Below, piece by piece: positions 38,392-48,549 of a stretch of DNA of 64,000 bases. Every line of letters begins with the position of its first letter. Position 1 is the stretch's first letter. A model generated the notes under the pieces. The model did not search any database. It saw only the letters and a program-made list of their open reading frames with translations, and had not been told where the DNA came from. The position numbers were made by a program, and so were the translations under genes. Source of the DNA: Gammaproteobacteria bacterium (GTDB lineage Bacteria; Pseudomonadota; Gammaproteobacteria; Burkholderiales; Rhodocyclaceae); contig JARFTX010000008.1 in the NCBI GenBank assembly GCA_029289265.1, forward strand, positions 20,485 through 84,484, read 5' to 3'.

Positions 38392-40346
38392 CGGCGCTCT
38401 TCCTCGAGCCATGCCTGAAACATCAGCACATCCCAAAGATGATGCTGCCAGTTGCGGCGCCCCTCGAGATGCTCCTTCCACATCCTGCGAATCGGCGCCG
38501 ACCGCAGGAACCCCTCGTCCTTCAAGCGACGTTCGCCGATCAATTCCTCCGCCCAGTCACGCAGCGGACCCCTCAACCAGCTGTCGATGGGCACGCCGAA
38601 GCCCATTTTCGGACGTTCGATCAGTCCCGCGGGCACGTGGCGATAAAGCACCTGCCGGAGCAGCCACTTCCCTTGCCCATCCCTGATCTTCAATCGCATC
38701 GGCATCCTCCACGCCAGCTCGACCACTCGGTGATCGAGCATGGGCACTCGTGTCTCGAGGCTGTTCGCCATCGCGGCACGGTCGACTTTCACCAGGATGT
38801 CGTCGGGCAGATAGGTCTGCGCATCCATCGCCATCATCCACTGCTCGAAGCCCTGAACCCCGAACGATGAGTCCGTACTCAAGAGGGTCTGCGGCTCGTG
38901 CGCATCGATGACGAGGTCGGCAGGATCGTGCCAGTGGCTGGTCAGGCGGCGGTAAAAAGCCTGCTGGTGATCGACCATAAGCACGTCGGACAACTTGTGA
39001 GCCTTGTCCCCGGGCATGGCCAGCCTGAAGCGAGATGGCAGCGCCGGCGAGATGCTGCGAAACAAGCCGTCCCATGCTGCCGGCGACAGCGCACGCAGCG
39101 CCCGGGCTGCGGCGTGGCGGACCGGGCGAGGCCACTTCTGCGCACGCTGCCACACCTTGCAGGCGGTCAAGTAGCGATTGTACCCGCCGAACAGTTCGTC
39201 CCCGCCATCCCCACTCAGCGCGACCGTGACGCGCTGCCTCGCCAGGCGGCTCACCAGGAAGGTGGGGATTTGCGAACTGTCGCTGAACGGCTCACAGTAA
39301 ATCGAGGGGAGTTCCGGGATCACGGCCAGTGCGTCGGCGGGGCGCACGTACAGCTCGCAATGCTCGGTGCCCAGGTGTTTCGCAACGGCCCTGGCATGCA
39401 CCGCCTCGTCGTAACCCCCTTCGTCGAAGCCGATCGTGAACGTCTTGACGGCACCCGGGCTCCGCGACTGCATCAGGGCCACAACGGTGCTGCTGTCGAC
39501 GCCTCCGCTCAGAAAGGCGCCCAAAGGCACGTCGGAGAGCATTTGGTCGCCAATGCTGCGCGCGAGCTGTTGCTCCAGCAGGTCGATCGCCTCCGTGTCG
39601 CTTCCGGTGAAGGGGTTGGCCCGGCCCTCTTCGACGACTGCGCTCAACCTCCAGTAGGGTGACGCCTCGACCGCTCTTGCACGGACCGGATCGTATAGCG
39701 GCAGCGATACGATGTGACCGGGGCGGAGCTTGCAGATGCCCCGGTAGATCGAGAAGGGCGCGGGGATGCAGTTGTGGCGCAGCAGCAGGGTCAGCGCGTC
39801 ACGGTCGACCTCCCGTCGGAAGTCGGGGTGGCACCGAAACGCCTTGAGCTCGGACGCAAAGAGCAGGGTCTGTCCCTGCCACCCATAGTAGAGCGGCTTC
39901 TCGCCGATGCGGTCGCGGGCGAGCGTCAGCACCTTGCGCTCCCGATCCCAGAGCGCGAGGGCGAACATGCCGACAGCAGAATTCAACGTCTGCTCGACGC
40001 CCCAGTCGGCAACGCACGCAAGCAGCGTCTCGGTATCGGCGTGACCACGCCAGCGCCCGGAATCCTTGCCGCCGTCGAGCTGCCTGCGCAACTCGAGATG
40101 GTTGTAGATCTCGCCGTTGAACACCAGGACGAATCGCTCGCAGGGCGAGATCATGGGTTGGTGACCCGCCTCGGACAGTTCGAGCACCGCGAGGCGCCGG
40201 TGCCCCAGCACGAGTCCAAACGCATCGTCGGCCCAGTAACCGCAACTGTCCGGTCCGCGATGCACGATGCTGTCGGCCATCCGGACGATCGTATCCCTCG
40301 AAGACGATCGCCCACCGGGGCTGAAGAATCCGACGAATCCGCACAT
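38388..40346 (-). CDS. asnB: Asparagine synthetase-like amidotransferase, glutamine-hydrolysing
   Basis: A 652-aa protein with an N-terminal class II glutaminase (MCGFVGFF, Cys2 nucleophile, VHRGPDSCGYW) and a C-terminal ATP-dependent amide-transfer domain (LGAFLSGGVDSSTVVALM, ALSGDGGDELFGGYNRYL). Members in polysaccharide clusters are thought to amidate sugar acids rather than make asparagine. Here the start ATG overlaps the wzy stop by one base and the stop overlaps the glycosyltransferase GTG. Confidence 0.93.
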   Translation of the reverse strand: MCGFVGFFSPGGRSSSRDTIVRMADSIVHRGPDSCGYWADDAFGLVLGHRRLAVLELSEAGHQPMISPCERFVLVFNGEIYNHLELRRQLDGGKDSGRWRGHADTETLLACVADWGVEQTLNSAVGMFALALWDRERKVLTLARDRIGEKPLYYGWQGQTLLFASELKAFRCHPDFRREVDRDALTLLLRHNCIPAPFSIYRGICKLRPGHIVSLPLYDPVRARAVEASPYWRLSAVVEEGRANPFTGSDTEAIDLLEQQLARSIGDQMLSDVPLGAFLSGGVDSSTVVALMQSRSPGAVKTFTIGFDEGGYDEAVHARAVAKHLGTEHCELYVRPADALAVIPELPSIYCEPFSDSSQIPTFLVSRLARQRVTVALSGDGGDELFGGYNRYLTACKVWQRAQKWPRPVRHAAARALRALSPAAWDGLFRSISPALPSRFRLAMPGDKAHKLSDVLMVDHQQAFYRRLTSHWHDPADLVIDAHEPQTLLSTDSSFGVQGFEQWMMAMDAQTYLPDDILVKVDRAAMANSLETRVPMLDHRVVELAWRMPMRLKIRDGQGKWLLRQVLYRHVPAGLIERPKMGFGVPIDSWLRGPLRDWAEELIGERRLKDEGFLRSAPIRRMWKEHLEGRRNWQHHLWDVLMFQAWLEEERR

Positions 40347-41572
40347 CAACGAAGCTCCCCGCGACCACTTCGGTGCAGCGCGTTCAACGCGGCACCACCC
40401 GTTCCCACGCCTGCCCGCTCTCGGTCTGCAAGACCGCGCCTGAGTTCGGCACTCAGAATCAGGCCGAAAATCCACCACAGCCAGAACACGGGCTGCCGCC
40501 CATAGAAGTGAAACGACATCAGGCACAACAGCGCGACGAACAAGCAGGCGACGACCCAGTCGGTGCGCTTCAGCGCCACCAGGCATGCATGGGCCATGAA
40601 CAGGGTCAGCGGCGCGACGCCGAAAAGTCCGTAGGCCGCAAGCCAGTCGATCAGGAAGTTGTGCGCCTCCAGGCCCTCGAACGCCCCACGCAATCCGCTG
40701 TAGTGGCCGGGTCCGTTCCCGAACCAGGGACTCTCCAGCCACGCGGCCAACCCGTGCCCCCAAAGGGCCAGTCTTATTGCCCCCTGCTCCGCCTGGCTAC
40801 CGGGGAAAGCGCCCTCGTAAAGCAGGAATACCAGCGGAATCGCTGCGATGGCAAAGGCACCGCCCAGAAATGCTCTCGTGGCGGCGAATTCAAGCGTAAA
40901 GAGCGGACGACCAGAGAGTCGCCCGCCTACCATGAGCATCAACAACCCAGCCCCAAGCCACGCCACGAGCAGCCCCTTCCCCACAATGAACAGGTTCAGC
41001 AGCACCGCTGCAGCAATCTCCGCCCACATTGCACCCTGGCTCTTCCTGCCTGACGCATGCGCCAGCGCGGCGAAGAACGGGACGGGAAGCAGGTAGAGGG
41101 CGAGTTGGTTGGGGTTCTGGGAAAGAGCCGAGAACCTCGCGTCGTAACCATCGTCGACGATCCACGCGGGAAGCCCGAGGGTCTCGTGCCAGATCAGCAG
41201 CCCCCAGCAGATCAGAAGCGCGAGGCGCGAGTAACTTGCAGCGAGATCGACTGCACGCTTCCCGTCCAACAACAGGTAGCACCCGACGGCCAGGACGATC
41301 GCCGCAGGGACAGCTATCGCAGTCTGTAGCCCCTCGCGCAACATTTGATCGTCGCTTGCAAGCACCTGCAACGCGGTACTCGCCAGCACACTCGCCAGGA
41401 GCCCCATCAGGAGCACCAAGCTCGCCGAGCTCCTGGAAGCCCTCCGCGATGCCGTAATCGCAACAGACATGGCGAACGCCAGGATCGAGAGCTCGCTCAG
41501 GCGCGCGCCTCCGACGCTCACAGCCGTTGCGCTGCTGAGAAACAGGAAGGCAGCCTGAATGCTTGGCGACAA
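40346..41572 (-). CDS. O-antigen polymerase/ligase-like membrane protein (Wzy type)
   Basis: An integral membrane protein of about 408 aa with about ten hydrophobic segments and a long periplasmic loop ending in SPWFGNGPGHYSGL, the pattern of Wzy/O-antigen ligase family proteins. The chosen TTG start at 41572 has AGGAGA 9 bases upstream and lies after the wzx stop; a GTG at 41599 would overlap wzx by 14 bases and has no ribosome site. It probably polymerises the repeating unit. Confidence 0.82.
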   Translation of the reverse strand: MSPSIQAAFLFLSSATAVSVGGARLSELSILAFAMSVAITASRRASRSSASLVLLMGLLASVLASTALQVLASDDQMLREGLQTAIAVPAAIVLAVGCYLLLDGKRAVDLAASYSRLALLICWGLLIWHETLGLPAWIVDDGYDARFSALSQNPNQLALYLLPVPFFAALAHASGRKSQGAMWAEIAAAVLLNLFIVGKGLLVAWLGAGLLMLMVGGRLSGRPLFTLEFAATRAFLGGAFAIAAIPLVFLLYEGAFPGSQAEQGAIRLALWGHGLAAWLESPWFGNGPGHYSGLRGAFEGLEAHNFLIDWLAAYGLFGVAPLTLFMAHACLVALKRTDWVVACLFVALLCLMSFHFYGRQPVFWLWWIFGLILSAELRRGLADRERAGVGTGGAALNALHRSGRGELR

Positions 41573-41585
41573 GGCGTGCTCTCTC

Positions 41586-42968
41586 CTAGGCGAATCCACC
41601 GGCGAATCCGATCAACAGCCCGGCGGCGCCCGCAACCCCGAGCATGGCGGCCCAAGCCGTCGCTCGTTGGCCGGCCGACGCGCCAAAGATCCGCAGCAGC
41701 CTGTCATCTACCGTCAAGGCGAACACCAGGCCGGCGCCCAGCCACGCCACGCCGACGGATGCCGTGAAGGACACGAACTGTGCCGAGATCAGGAACAGGG
41801 CAAGCATCACAATGGCAAAGCCCGCCGCCATGCTTACCGGCACCGTCGGCCGATCGAACGCCTGCAGGCACTCCAGGCCGAAGCGCGAATGCGCGTTCAT
41901 GGCCACACCCGCCACGACGAGGAGGAACAACCACTCGGAACCCCTCAGCGCCGGAAATACCACCTCGAACACATACCCCACGATCAGCCAGGCTCCTGCC
42001 GCGACGGCCAGATAGGCGATCCAACTGATGCGTAGCGCCCGCGCAATCCGTTCGAGTGTGCGCGCGTTGCGTTCCATGCCCTTGAGCCGGGGATAGATGA
42101 TCAGCGGAAAGATCGACGTCACGAACCAGAGCTTCGAGGCGAGATCGAACGTCGCCCGATACTGACCATAATGAAACTCACCGAACAGCACGGCAATTGC
42201 AAGTGCGGTCCCTTCGGTGCCCAGGACGAGAAACGCGGTGATCGAACCGTAGCGCCCGAATGCGCTCAAGATTTCCCGCAGGCGACTGGGCGCGGCGGCG
42301 CCGGCGTCGGTCTGCCGATGTCTGACGAGGACGTAGAGCACGAGCCCATCGACGACGCGCCGCAATGGCACCAACGCTAGGTAGGCCGGGCCGAGACTTT
42401 CCAGGTTTGCCAACAACAGGATCGTCGAGTATCGGGTGAGATTCTGAACCAGGATCATGCCCGCGATCCGGCCACTCTGGCGCTGCAGCGTGAGTTCGAC
42501 GCAATAACGGGTTATCGGTATGCCCAGTACGTAGTCGAGAACGCCTGCGGTCACCGCCACGAACACGAACCACGGCCCGACCTCGAAGTCGAGCACGGAC
42601 CCCGCCAGGACGATCGCACCGGCCAGCCCGAGCGCGATCGCGACACCGGCCCAGGCGAGAAACAGTCCGTCCGGCGACGTTCGCTGCGGCGATACCGAGA
42701 GGTCGACCGCTCTGCGCACGACCGCCGCCTCGAAGACCTGCAGCACGGAAAAGGCGAGCAGGTACAGGGAAAGCAGCGCATACCCCTCGAAGCCAGCCGT
42801 GCCCGTCACGACCTTCAGGAGCAGCAGATGGCCCAGCGCTCCGACCGCGTTCGAAAGGTAGACTGCACCCACGCCTAGCGCCCGGGACAAGGGTCTGCTC
42901 CTTTCCGTTCCAGAAGGCACCGATCTCCGCGATGCGCCAAGGGCGGCAAGCCCCCGCGTCGGAACCAT
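41586..42968 (-). CDS. Polysaccharide flippase (Wzx type)
   Basis: A membrane protein of about 460 aa with around twelve to fourteen helices and charged residues in the MATE/Wzx manner (YLSNAVGALGHLLLL, FDLASKLWFVTSIFPLIIYPRL). It should move lipid-linked repeating units across the inner membrane. The ATG at 42968 is chosen; a TTG at 43013 would extend into the methyltransferase gene. It is between the methyltransferase and wzy genes. Confidence 0.85.
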   Translation of the reverse strand: MVPTRGLAALGASRRSVPSGTERSRPLSRALGVGAVYLSNAVGALGHLLLLKVVTGTAGFEGYALLSLYLLAFSVLQVFEAAVVRRAVDLSVSPQRTSPDGLFLAWAGVAIALGLAGAIVLAGSVLDFEVGPWFVFVAVTAGVLDYVLGIPITRYCVELTLQRQSGRIAGMILVQNLTRYSTILLLANLESLGPAYLALVPLRRVVDGLVLYVLVRHRQTDAGAAAPSRLREILSAFGRYGSITAFLVLGTEGTALAIAVLFGEFHYGQYRATFDLASKLWFVTSIFPLIIYPRLKGMERNARTLERIARALRISWIAYLAVAAGAWLIVGYVFEVVFPALRGSEWLFLLVVAGVAMNAHSRFGLECLQAFDRPTVPVSMAAGFAIVMLALFLISAQFVSFTASVGVAWLGAGLVFALTVDDRLLRIFGASAGQRATAWAAMLGVAGAAGLLIGFAGGFA

Positions 42969-42990
42969 CCGTCCCGCGCTCCCATGCAGT

Positions 42991-43779
42991 TCAATCGCGC
43001 GATTTCGTCGCAACGCACATCAGGTAAGGTGACGTCATGGCGTTCGGCGGAACACCGAATCCCCGCTCCTCGATCCACTGGTACCCTTGGGTGAGCGTGC
43101 CGACTCCGCGTCTTGCCCAGCGCCGCCACAGCACCGGCTCGTAGCGCGAAACATCGTAGACACCAGGCAGGCCAAACAGATGTTCGGCGTGGAGCAGTGT
43201 CAGGCCTGCCGCCTCGTGCGCGCGAGTCAAGTCGCCCAGGGTTAGCGCGACATGCATGTCGAACACACGCTTGTCGTAGAGGCGATAAAGCCAACCGTAA
43301 AGCCCCGCCATGTTCGGAACGGTGGTTAAGACCACCCCGTCGAGTCTCACAAACCGCGCAATCGCAGCCACTGCCGCCGCCGTATCCTGAAAATGCTCCA
43401 CCAGGCCGAAGGACGCGGCGATATCGAATTTTTCAGCCAGTTCAGCAGGAGGATCGAACATGTCCCCCTCATAAATGCGGCCATCCACGCCGGCTTCGGC
43501 AAGTACCTCGCGCGCGCGACTGCAACCAACAGGCGAATAGTCGAGACCGGAAACTGCGACGTCGAAATCACGGGCCAGCAGCGGCAGCCACTCCGAGCCG
43601 CCTGCTCCGACCTCGATCAAGCTCAAGCCGGCCGTTTCCCGACCATGGAGTGCCTGCGAAACGCTGGCACGGATCCTCCGCCACACGTACGAGTCCTTCC
43701 CCGAGGGCCCGCCCCCGATGGCCCTGGCCGACGCGCGCCGCCAATTCTCATCCCAGTGTTTCTGGTCCGTCTTACGCAC
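42991..43779 (-). CDS. SAM-dependent class I methyltransferase
   Basis: A 262-aa methyltransferase with the SAM motif LIEVGAGGSEWLPLLA (about residue 55) and FDIAASFGLVEHFQDTAAAV (motif for class I core). The target is unknown; its place among Wzx/Wzy/Wzz genes suggests methylation of a polysaccharide sugar. Start is a GTG with a GGAG site 10 bases before it. It is 98 bases downstream of the wzz-like gene. Confidence 0.85.
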   Translation of the reverse strand: MRKTDQKHWDENWRRASARAIGGGPSGKDSYVWRRIRASVSQALHGRETAGLSLIEVGAGGSEWLPLLARDFDVAVSGLDYSPVGCSRAREVLAEAGVDGRIYEGDMFDPPAELAEKFDIAASFGLVEHFQDTAAAVAAIARFVRLDGVVLTTVPNMAGLYGWLYRLYDKRVFDMHVALTLGDLTRAHEAAGLTLLHAEHLFGLPGVYDVSRYEPVLWRRWARRGVGTLTQGYQWIEERGFGVPPNAMTSPYLMCVATKSRD

Positions 43780-43877
43780 TACTCACACTCCGAACGCCGG
43801 CTGCTGGTCAATCCGCATGCTGCCAAGCTGCATGAATGTTTCCTTCCTCTGGCTGACTCGCAGTCGCAACCTGTCGA

Positions 43878-44717
43878 TCAATCGCCGTCGCGACGGTGGC
43901 GTCTCGTGGCCACGACTTCGACAATCATCGCGAGTACGGCACCAGCAATCGCGCCAAGAGCGGCGGAGATCGAGATAAGGAGCGCTGTTCTGGGCCTCGA
44001 CGGCGTCGACGGCGTCGCGATCTCGCCCAGCACTTCGGTCGGACGCATTTGTGGCGCAAGGAGCCTCTGGGCAAGCGTCGGTCGTTCCGCCTCCATCTCT
44101 CGCAAGCTTAGACCCAACTGGCCCCGTGAAAGGATTACCAGTGAGGCCTGTACCGGATCACGCATACTCAATTCGTCGATGAGCACACCCGCTCGTTCGT
44201 AATCGCCACGCGTCTGCGCAATCTGCGCGTCGAGCCGTTCGAGTTGATCGACATAGGGACGTCGATTGATCTCCAGCAGCTCGTCGTGCGCCTTCCGGAT
44301 GTCATCCACGATGTCCTGCAACACCGAATGAGCGTGCCCGCCACTGTCGCCTTTCACGGTCAATAGGACCGCGCCGGGCACAACCAAGTGCATTTCGGAA
44401 CTTGCGAGATAAGCCCTCACGCCTGTCTGATCGTCCTCGACCACCTTGCCGACGCGCGTAGCCAGACGCAAGGCGACCACCTCCGCGCTCTCGATCAATT
44501 GATTGCCCTCGGTAGCGCTCTCGGAAATGTGACCGATACGAACCAGCGCCGATGCCACATAGACCGGCTTTGAAAGCGCAGCGTACCCTCCCGCTACCAT
44601 CACGAAAATGGCAATAGAAGCAAGAATCAGGGTCTTCCGCCGAACCAAGAGGCATAAAAGGTCGACAAGGCTGATCTCGCCGCTATATGCGGCAGGCCCG
44701 CTTCGGCATTGTGGCAT
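43878..44717 (-). CDS. Polysaccharide chain-length determinant (Wzz family)
   Basis: A 279-aa inner-membrane protein with two terminal membrane helices (about residues 29-47 and 246-268) flanking a periplasmic coiled part. This is the Wzz layout; the protein sets polymer length with Wzy. It lacks the C-terminal tyrosine-kinase domain of Wzc-like proteins. It opens the polysaccharide cluster on the minus strand, 77 bases after the epimerase stop. Confidence 0.88.
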   Translation of the reverse strand: MPQCRSGPAAYSGEISLVDLLCLLVRRKTLILASIAIFVMVAGGYAALSKPVYVASALVRIGHISESATEGNQLIESAEVVALRLATRVGKVVEDDQTGVRAYLASSEMHLVVPGAVLLTVKGDSGGHAHSVLQDIVDDIRKAHDELLEINRRPYVDQLERLDAQIAQTRGDYERAGVLIDELSMRDPVQASLVILSRGQLGLSLREMEAERPTLAQRLLAPQMRPTEVLGEIATPSTPSRPRTALLISISAALGAIAGAVLAMIVEVVATRRHRRDGD

Positions 44718-44794
44718 GGGGTCACGTCAGAAAATGGACGCGAGATTGTGTCACACCGATCCCGAGCCTGGTATTGCGCGAAAGTCGTAAAGCT

Positions 44795-45811
44795 CTAATT
44801 TGTTGATTGGCGATAGTAAGTCTTGTACCAGCCAACAAACTCCGCCACGCCTTCACACACTCCCGTGCCCGGCGCGAAGCCCACCCACCCGCGCAATTCC
44901 TCCGTCTCCGCGTAGGTCGCCGGCACATCCCCATCCTGCAGCGGCAGAAAGTTCTTCTCGGCCTTGCGCCCGAGCGCCTCTTCGATCGCCTCGATGAAGG
45001 CCATCAGCTCGACCGGATCGTGGTTGCCGATGTTGAAGACGCGATAGGGCGCGTCGCTGCGGCCGGGGTCCGGGGCGAGCGGATCGAACTCGGGGTCGGG
45101 CTCGGCGACGCGGTCGAGCGTGCGCACGACCCCTTCGACGATGTCGTCGATGTAGGTGAAGTCGCGCTTCATGCGGCCGTGGTTGAAGACGTCGATCGGG
45201 CGGCCTTCGAGGATCGCCTTGGTGAACAGGAAGAGCGCCATGTCGGGCCGGCCCCACGGGCCGTAGACGGTGAAGAAGCGCAAGCCCGTCGTCGGCAGGC
45301 GGTAGAGGTGACTGTAGGTGTGGGCCATCAGCTCGTTCGCCTTCTTGGTCGCGGCGTACATGCTCACGGGGTGGTCGACGCTGTCGTGCTCGGAGAACGG
45401 CATCTTGGTGTTGCCGCCGTAGACGCTCGAGCTGCTGGCGTAGACGAGGTGCTGCACCTGGCTATGGCGGCAGCCTTCGAGGACGTTCATGAAGCCGACG
45501 ACGTTGCTGTCGATGTAGGCGTGCGGGTTCTTGAGCGAATAGCGCACGCCGGCCTGTGCGGCAAGGTGCACGACGCGGTCGAAGCGCTCCTCGGCGAACA
45601 GGCGCTCCATGCCTGGGCGGTCGGCGACGTCGAGCTTGACGAAGCGAAAGGCCTGATGCGGCGTGAGCCGCGCGAGCCGGTCGTGCTTGAGCTGCACATC
45701 GTAGTAGTCGTTGAGGTTGTCGAGCCCGACGACCTCGTCGCCGCGCGCAAGCAGTACCTGCGCGACGTGCATGCCGATGAAGCCGGCGGCGCCGGTTACG
45801 AGGATCTTCAT
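44795..45811 (-). CDS. NAD-dependent epimerase, UDP-glucuronate 4-epimerase-like
   Basis: A 338-aa extended SDR with NAD motif [10 protein letters not shown], catalytic Ser/Tyr/Lys in SSSSVYG and YAATKK, and the GalE-like [13 protein letters not shown] loop found in UDP-glucuronate 4-epimerases (LpsL/Cap1J). It probably makes UDP-galacturonate for the polysaccharide, a substrate that could then be amidated by the AsnB-like protein. It is a single gene with its own upstream region of about 130 bases. Confidence 0.93.
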   Translation of the reverse strand: MKILVTGAAGFIGMHVAQVLLARGDEVVGLDNLNDYYDVQLKHDRLARLTPHQAFRFVKLDVADRPGMERLFAEERFDRVVHLAAQAGVRYSLKNPHAYIDSNVVGFMNVLEGCRHSQVQHLVYASSSSVYGGNTKMPFSEHDSVDHPVSMYAATKKANELMAHTYSHLYRLPTTGLRFFTVYGPWGRPDMALFLFTKAILEGRPIDVFNHGRMKRDFTYIDDIVEGVVRTLDRVAEPDPEFDPLAPDPGRSDAPYRVFNIGNHDPVELMAFIEAIEEALGRKAEKNFLPLQDGDVPATYAETEELRGWVGFAPGTGVCEGVAEFVGWYKTYYRQSTN

Positions 45812-45913
45812 GAACGATTCACCGCCGTTGATCAGACCGGCGGATTATCGCACAGCGGAAAGAAGGCGCCGCGAGATGCAGCAACCTCCAAGTGGAGCGC
45901 GTTGAGGGAGCCG

Positions 45914-45945
45914 TTGCCGGCGCGGGTCCGGCCCGCGGCTATAAT
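45914..45945 (+). promoter_or_regulatory. Candidate promoter of waaA
   Basis: A perfect TATAAT at 45940-45945. The nearest -35 candidate, TTGCCG (45914-45919), is 20 bases away, so the fit is imperfect. The predicted start point near 45952 rules out any translation start upstream of it, including a TTG at 45945. Confidence 0.55.
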
Positions 45946-45980
45946 TGGCGCCTTCGTCCGATGCCGCCCCGAGACCGACA

Positions 45981-47249
45981 TTGCATCTCGCCTATACCCT
46001 GCTCTGGCTCGCCGCGATGCCTGTGGTGCTCGCGCGCCTCGCTTGGCGGGCGCGGCGCCAGCCGGGCTACCTGAAGCATGTCGGCGAGCGATTCGGGCGG
46101 TATGCACAGCCTGCGCCCGAGCGGCTGATCTGGGTGCACGCGGTGTCGGTCGGCGAGACGCGTGCGGCCGAGCCGCTGGTGCGGGCAATGCTTTCGCGCT
46201 GGCCGGAGCGGCAGGTTCTACTCACCCACATGACGCCCACCGGGCGCGAGACGGCGCGAGCGCTGTTTGCCGACGAGCCGCGGGTGCTCCAGGCCTATCT
46301 GCCGTACGACATCGGCTTTCTGTCCGCGCGCTTCCTGCGCCATTTCCGGCCGGAGCTGGGGGTCGTGATGGAGACCGAGCTGTGGCCGGCGCTGCTGCGG
46401 GCGTGCCGGGCACAGGGCGTGCCGGTGGTGCTCGCGAACGCGCGGCTCTCCGAGCGCTCGGCGCGGCGTTACGCGCGCTGGCCGGCCCTGACGCGCCTCA
46501 CGCTCGGCACGCTCGCGGCGACCGCCTGCCAGACCGAGGCCGACGCCTCGCGCCTTGCCGCGCTCGGCGCGCCAGCGGTGAGCGTGACCGGGAACATCAA
46601 GTTCGACATCGCTCCCACCGACGCGCAGCTCGCCCTGGGCGAGGCGTTTCGTTCGCGCATCGGCGGGCGCCCGGTGGTCCTCGCCGCGAGCACGCGCGAG
46701 GGCGAGGAGGCGCTGATCCTCGACGCCTTCGCGGCGCTCGCCCCGGCGAACATGCTGCTCGCGATCGTGCCGCGCCACCCGCAGCGCTTCGACGCGGTGG
46801 CGGATCTCGTCGCGGCTCGCGGCCTCAAGCTGCAGCGCCGCTCCGACGAGGCGCCGGTCGCCGGCGACACGCGGGTATGGCTCGGTGATTCGATGGGGGA
46901 GATGTTCGCCTACCACGCGGCCGCGGAGGTCGCCCTGATCGGCGGAAGCTGGCTTCCGCTGGGTGGTCAGAACCTGATCGAGGCCTGTGCCGTCGGCACG
47001 CCGGTGATCATCGGCCCCCACACGTTCAACTTCAGCCAGGTCGCCGAGCAGGCGATCGCCTCGGGCGCCGCGCTGCGCGCCGCCAATGCCGCGGAGGGCG
47101 TGGCGCTGGCGTTGAGCCTGCTTCAGGACTGTGCAGCGCGCGAGCAAGCCGGCGAGGCAGGCCGCGCCTTCGCGGCCGCGCACCGCGGCGCGACGGTTCG
47201 AACCATGGCGGTGATCGAGGCGGCGCTCACCTCACCAGCAGCGTGTTGA
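45981..47249 (+). CDS. waaA: 3-deoxy-D-manno-octulosonic acid transferase WaaA
   Basis: WaaA adds Kdo to lipid IVA at the inner membrane. The 422-aa product has an N-terminal membrane anchor, then the GT30 motifs VHAVSVGETRAAEPLVR, ETELWPALLRACR and GGQNLIEACAVGTPVI. The TTG at 45981 (before HLAYTLLWLAAM) is chosen because it matches the family N-terminus and follows the promoter. The last 23 bases overlap the convergent tolC gene. Confidence 0.95.
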   Translation: MHLAYTLLWLAAMPVVLARLAWRARRQPGYLKHVGERFGRYAQPAPERLIWVHAVSVGETRAAEPLVRAMLSRWPERQVLLTHMTPTGRETARALFADEPRVLQAYLPYDIGFLSARFLRHFRPELGVVMETELWPALLRACRAQGVPVVLANARLSERSARRYARWPALTRLTLGTLAATACQTEADASRLAALGAPAVSVTGNIKFDIAPTDAQLALGEAFRSRIGGRPVVLAASTREGEEALILDAFAALAPANMLLAIVPRHPQRFDAVADLVAARGLKLQRRSDEAPVAGDTRVWLGDSMGEMFAYHAAAEVALIGGSWLPLGGQNLIEACAVGTPVIIGPHTFNFSQVAEQAIASGAALRAANAAEGVALALSLLQDCAAREQAGEAGRAFAAAHRGATVRTMAVIEAALTSPAAC

Positions 47250-48531
47250 CCGTCTCGACGTCGTCTTCGTCGAGCGTACCGGCAGCGGCCTTGAGACGCA
47301 GCTGCGCGAGCAGCGTGTCGTAGCGCGCGCGGGCGAGCTGCTGCCGGGCGTCGGCGAGTTGGGTGAGCGCATTCAGCACATCGATGTTGATGCGCACGCC
47401 GACCTCGTAGCCGAGCCGGTTCGCCTCGAGCGCGGAATTCGACGAAACCTCGGCCGCTTCGAGCGCCTTGATCTGCGCCATGCCGCTGGTGACCCCCAGG
47501 TAGGCCTGACGGGCGGCGAGCGCGGCGTCGCGCCGTGCGCTCTCGAGGTCGGCGTCGGCGCGGACCTTCAACGCTGCCGCCTCGCGTTCGCGCGACGAGA
47601 TGGCGCCACCGGCGTAAAGGGGGACGTTGAGTTGGACGCCCAAGGTCGTCGCGTCGCTGCGTAGCGATCCGCCCGTGTTCTGGCTGAAGCCGGTGGAACT
47701 ACGGCCATGCGTCGCAACGAGATCGACCGTCGGGTAATGGCCGGCGCGATTGAACTCGACGTCGCGGGCGGCGAGCTCCTGAGCGAGCAACTGCAGTTGC
47801 ACGCCGTAACCGCCCTGCTCGGCGGCGGCTACCCAGTCTGCCGGATTTTCGGGACTCGGGGCAGACAGTTCGGTCCCGGGGCGCAGACCGGCGAGAGACT
47901 CCGGCGTCGTGCCGATGATCTGAGCGAGCGCATGGCGGCGTACGTCGAGCTCGCTCGTGGCGGCGATGACCTGGGCCGAGGCGAGGTCGAAGCGTGATTG
48001 CGCCTCGTGCACATCGGTGATGGTGACGGTGCCCACTTCGAAACTGGTCTTCGCCAGTTCGAGCTGCTCCGCCGCCGCCTCGCGCAGCGTCGTCACCGCG
48101 GCGAGCACGTCCTGGGCGTTCAGCACGTTGAAGTAGGCCTCGGAGACGCGCAGGATGAGATCCTGGCGGGCAAGTTCGAACTGCACTTCGGCGACCGCCG
48201 TCAGCAGCTCGCCCTGCTTCGCCGCGACCCAGTTCTGCATGCGGAACAGGGGCTGGGTAAGTTGCACCCCGTAGCCGTTGCTGTTGAAGCTGCGATCGGC
48301 GCCGTTACGCGGCTCGACGTGATTCCAGGTGGTGTTTGCCGAGGCGCCGACGCTGGGCAGCAGTCCGGCGCGGGCCTGCACGACGCGCTCCTGCCCCGCC
48401 TCGAACTGCGCGCGCGCCGCCGCGAACTGCGCATCGTGGGCAAGCGCGTCGCGATAGACCTCGAGCAGATCCGCCGACCACGCAAGAGCCGGGAACAGGC
48501 TGGCGAGACAGATGGCGATCGTACGTTTCAT
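47227..48531 (-). CDS. tolC: TolC family outer-membrane efflux protein
   Basis: A 434-aa outer-membrane channel protein with signal peptide MKRTIAICLASLFPALAWSA and two repeats of the OEP coiled-coil pattern (LLEVYRDALAHDAQFAAARA and the later GVQLNVPLYAGG block). It follows the TolC type I secretion family. It probably serves the RND efflux pump 1.1 kb further upstream and other exporters. It is the last gene of the pcm-rhodanese-tolC run. Confidence 0.95.
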   Translation of the reverse strand: MKRTIAICLASLFPALAWSADLLEVYRDALAHDAQFAAARAQFEAGQERVVQARAGLLPSVGASANTTWNHVEPRNGADRSFNSNGYGVQLTQPLFRMQNWVAAKQGELLTAVAEVQFELARQDLILRVSEAYFNVLNAQDVLAAVTTLREAAAEQLELAKTSFEVGTVTITDVHEAQSRFDLASAQVIAATSELDVRRHALAQIIGTTPESLAGLRPGTELSAPSPENPADWVAAAEQGGYGVQLQLLAQELAARDVEFNRAGHYPTVDLVATHGRSSTGFSQNTGGSLRSDATTLGVQLNVPLYAGGAISSREREAAALKVRADADLESARRDAALAARQAYLGVTSGMAQIKALEAAEVSSNSALEANRLGYEVGVRINIDVLNALTQLADARQQLARARYDTLLAQLRLKAAAGTLDEDDVETVNTLLVR

Positions 48532-48549
48532 CGGCGACTCCGGTGGGAT

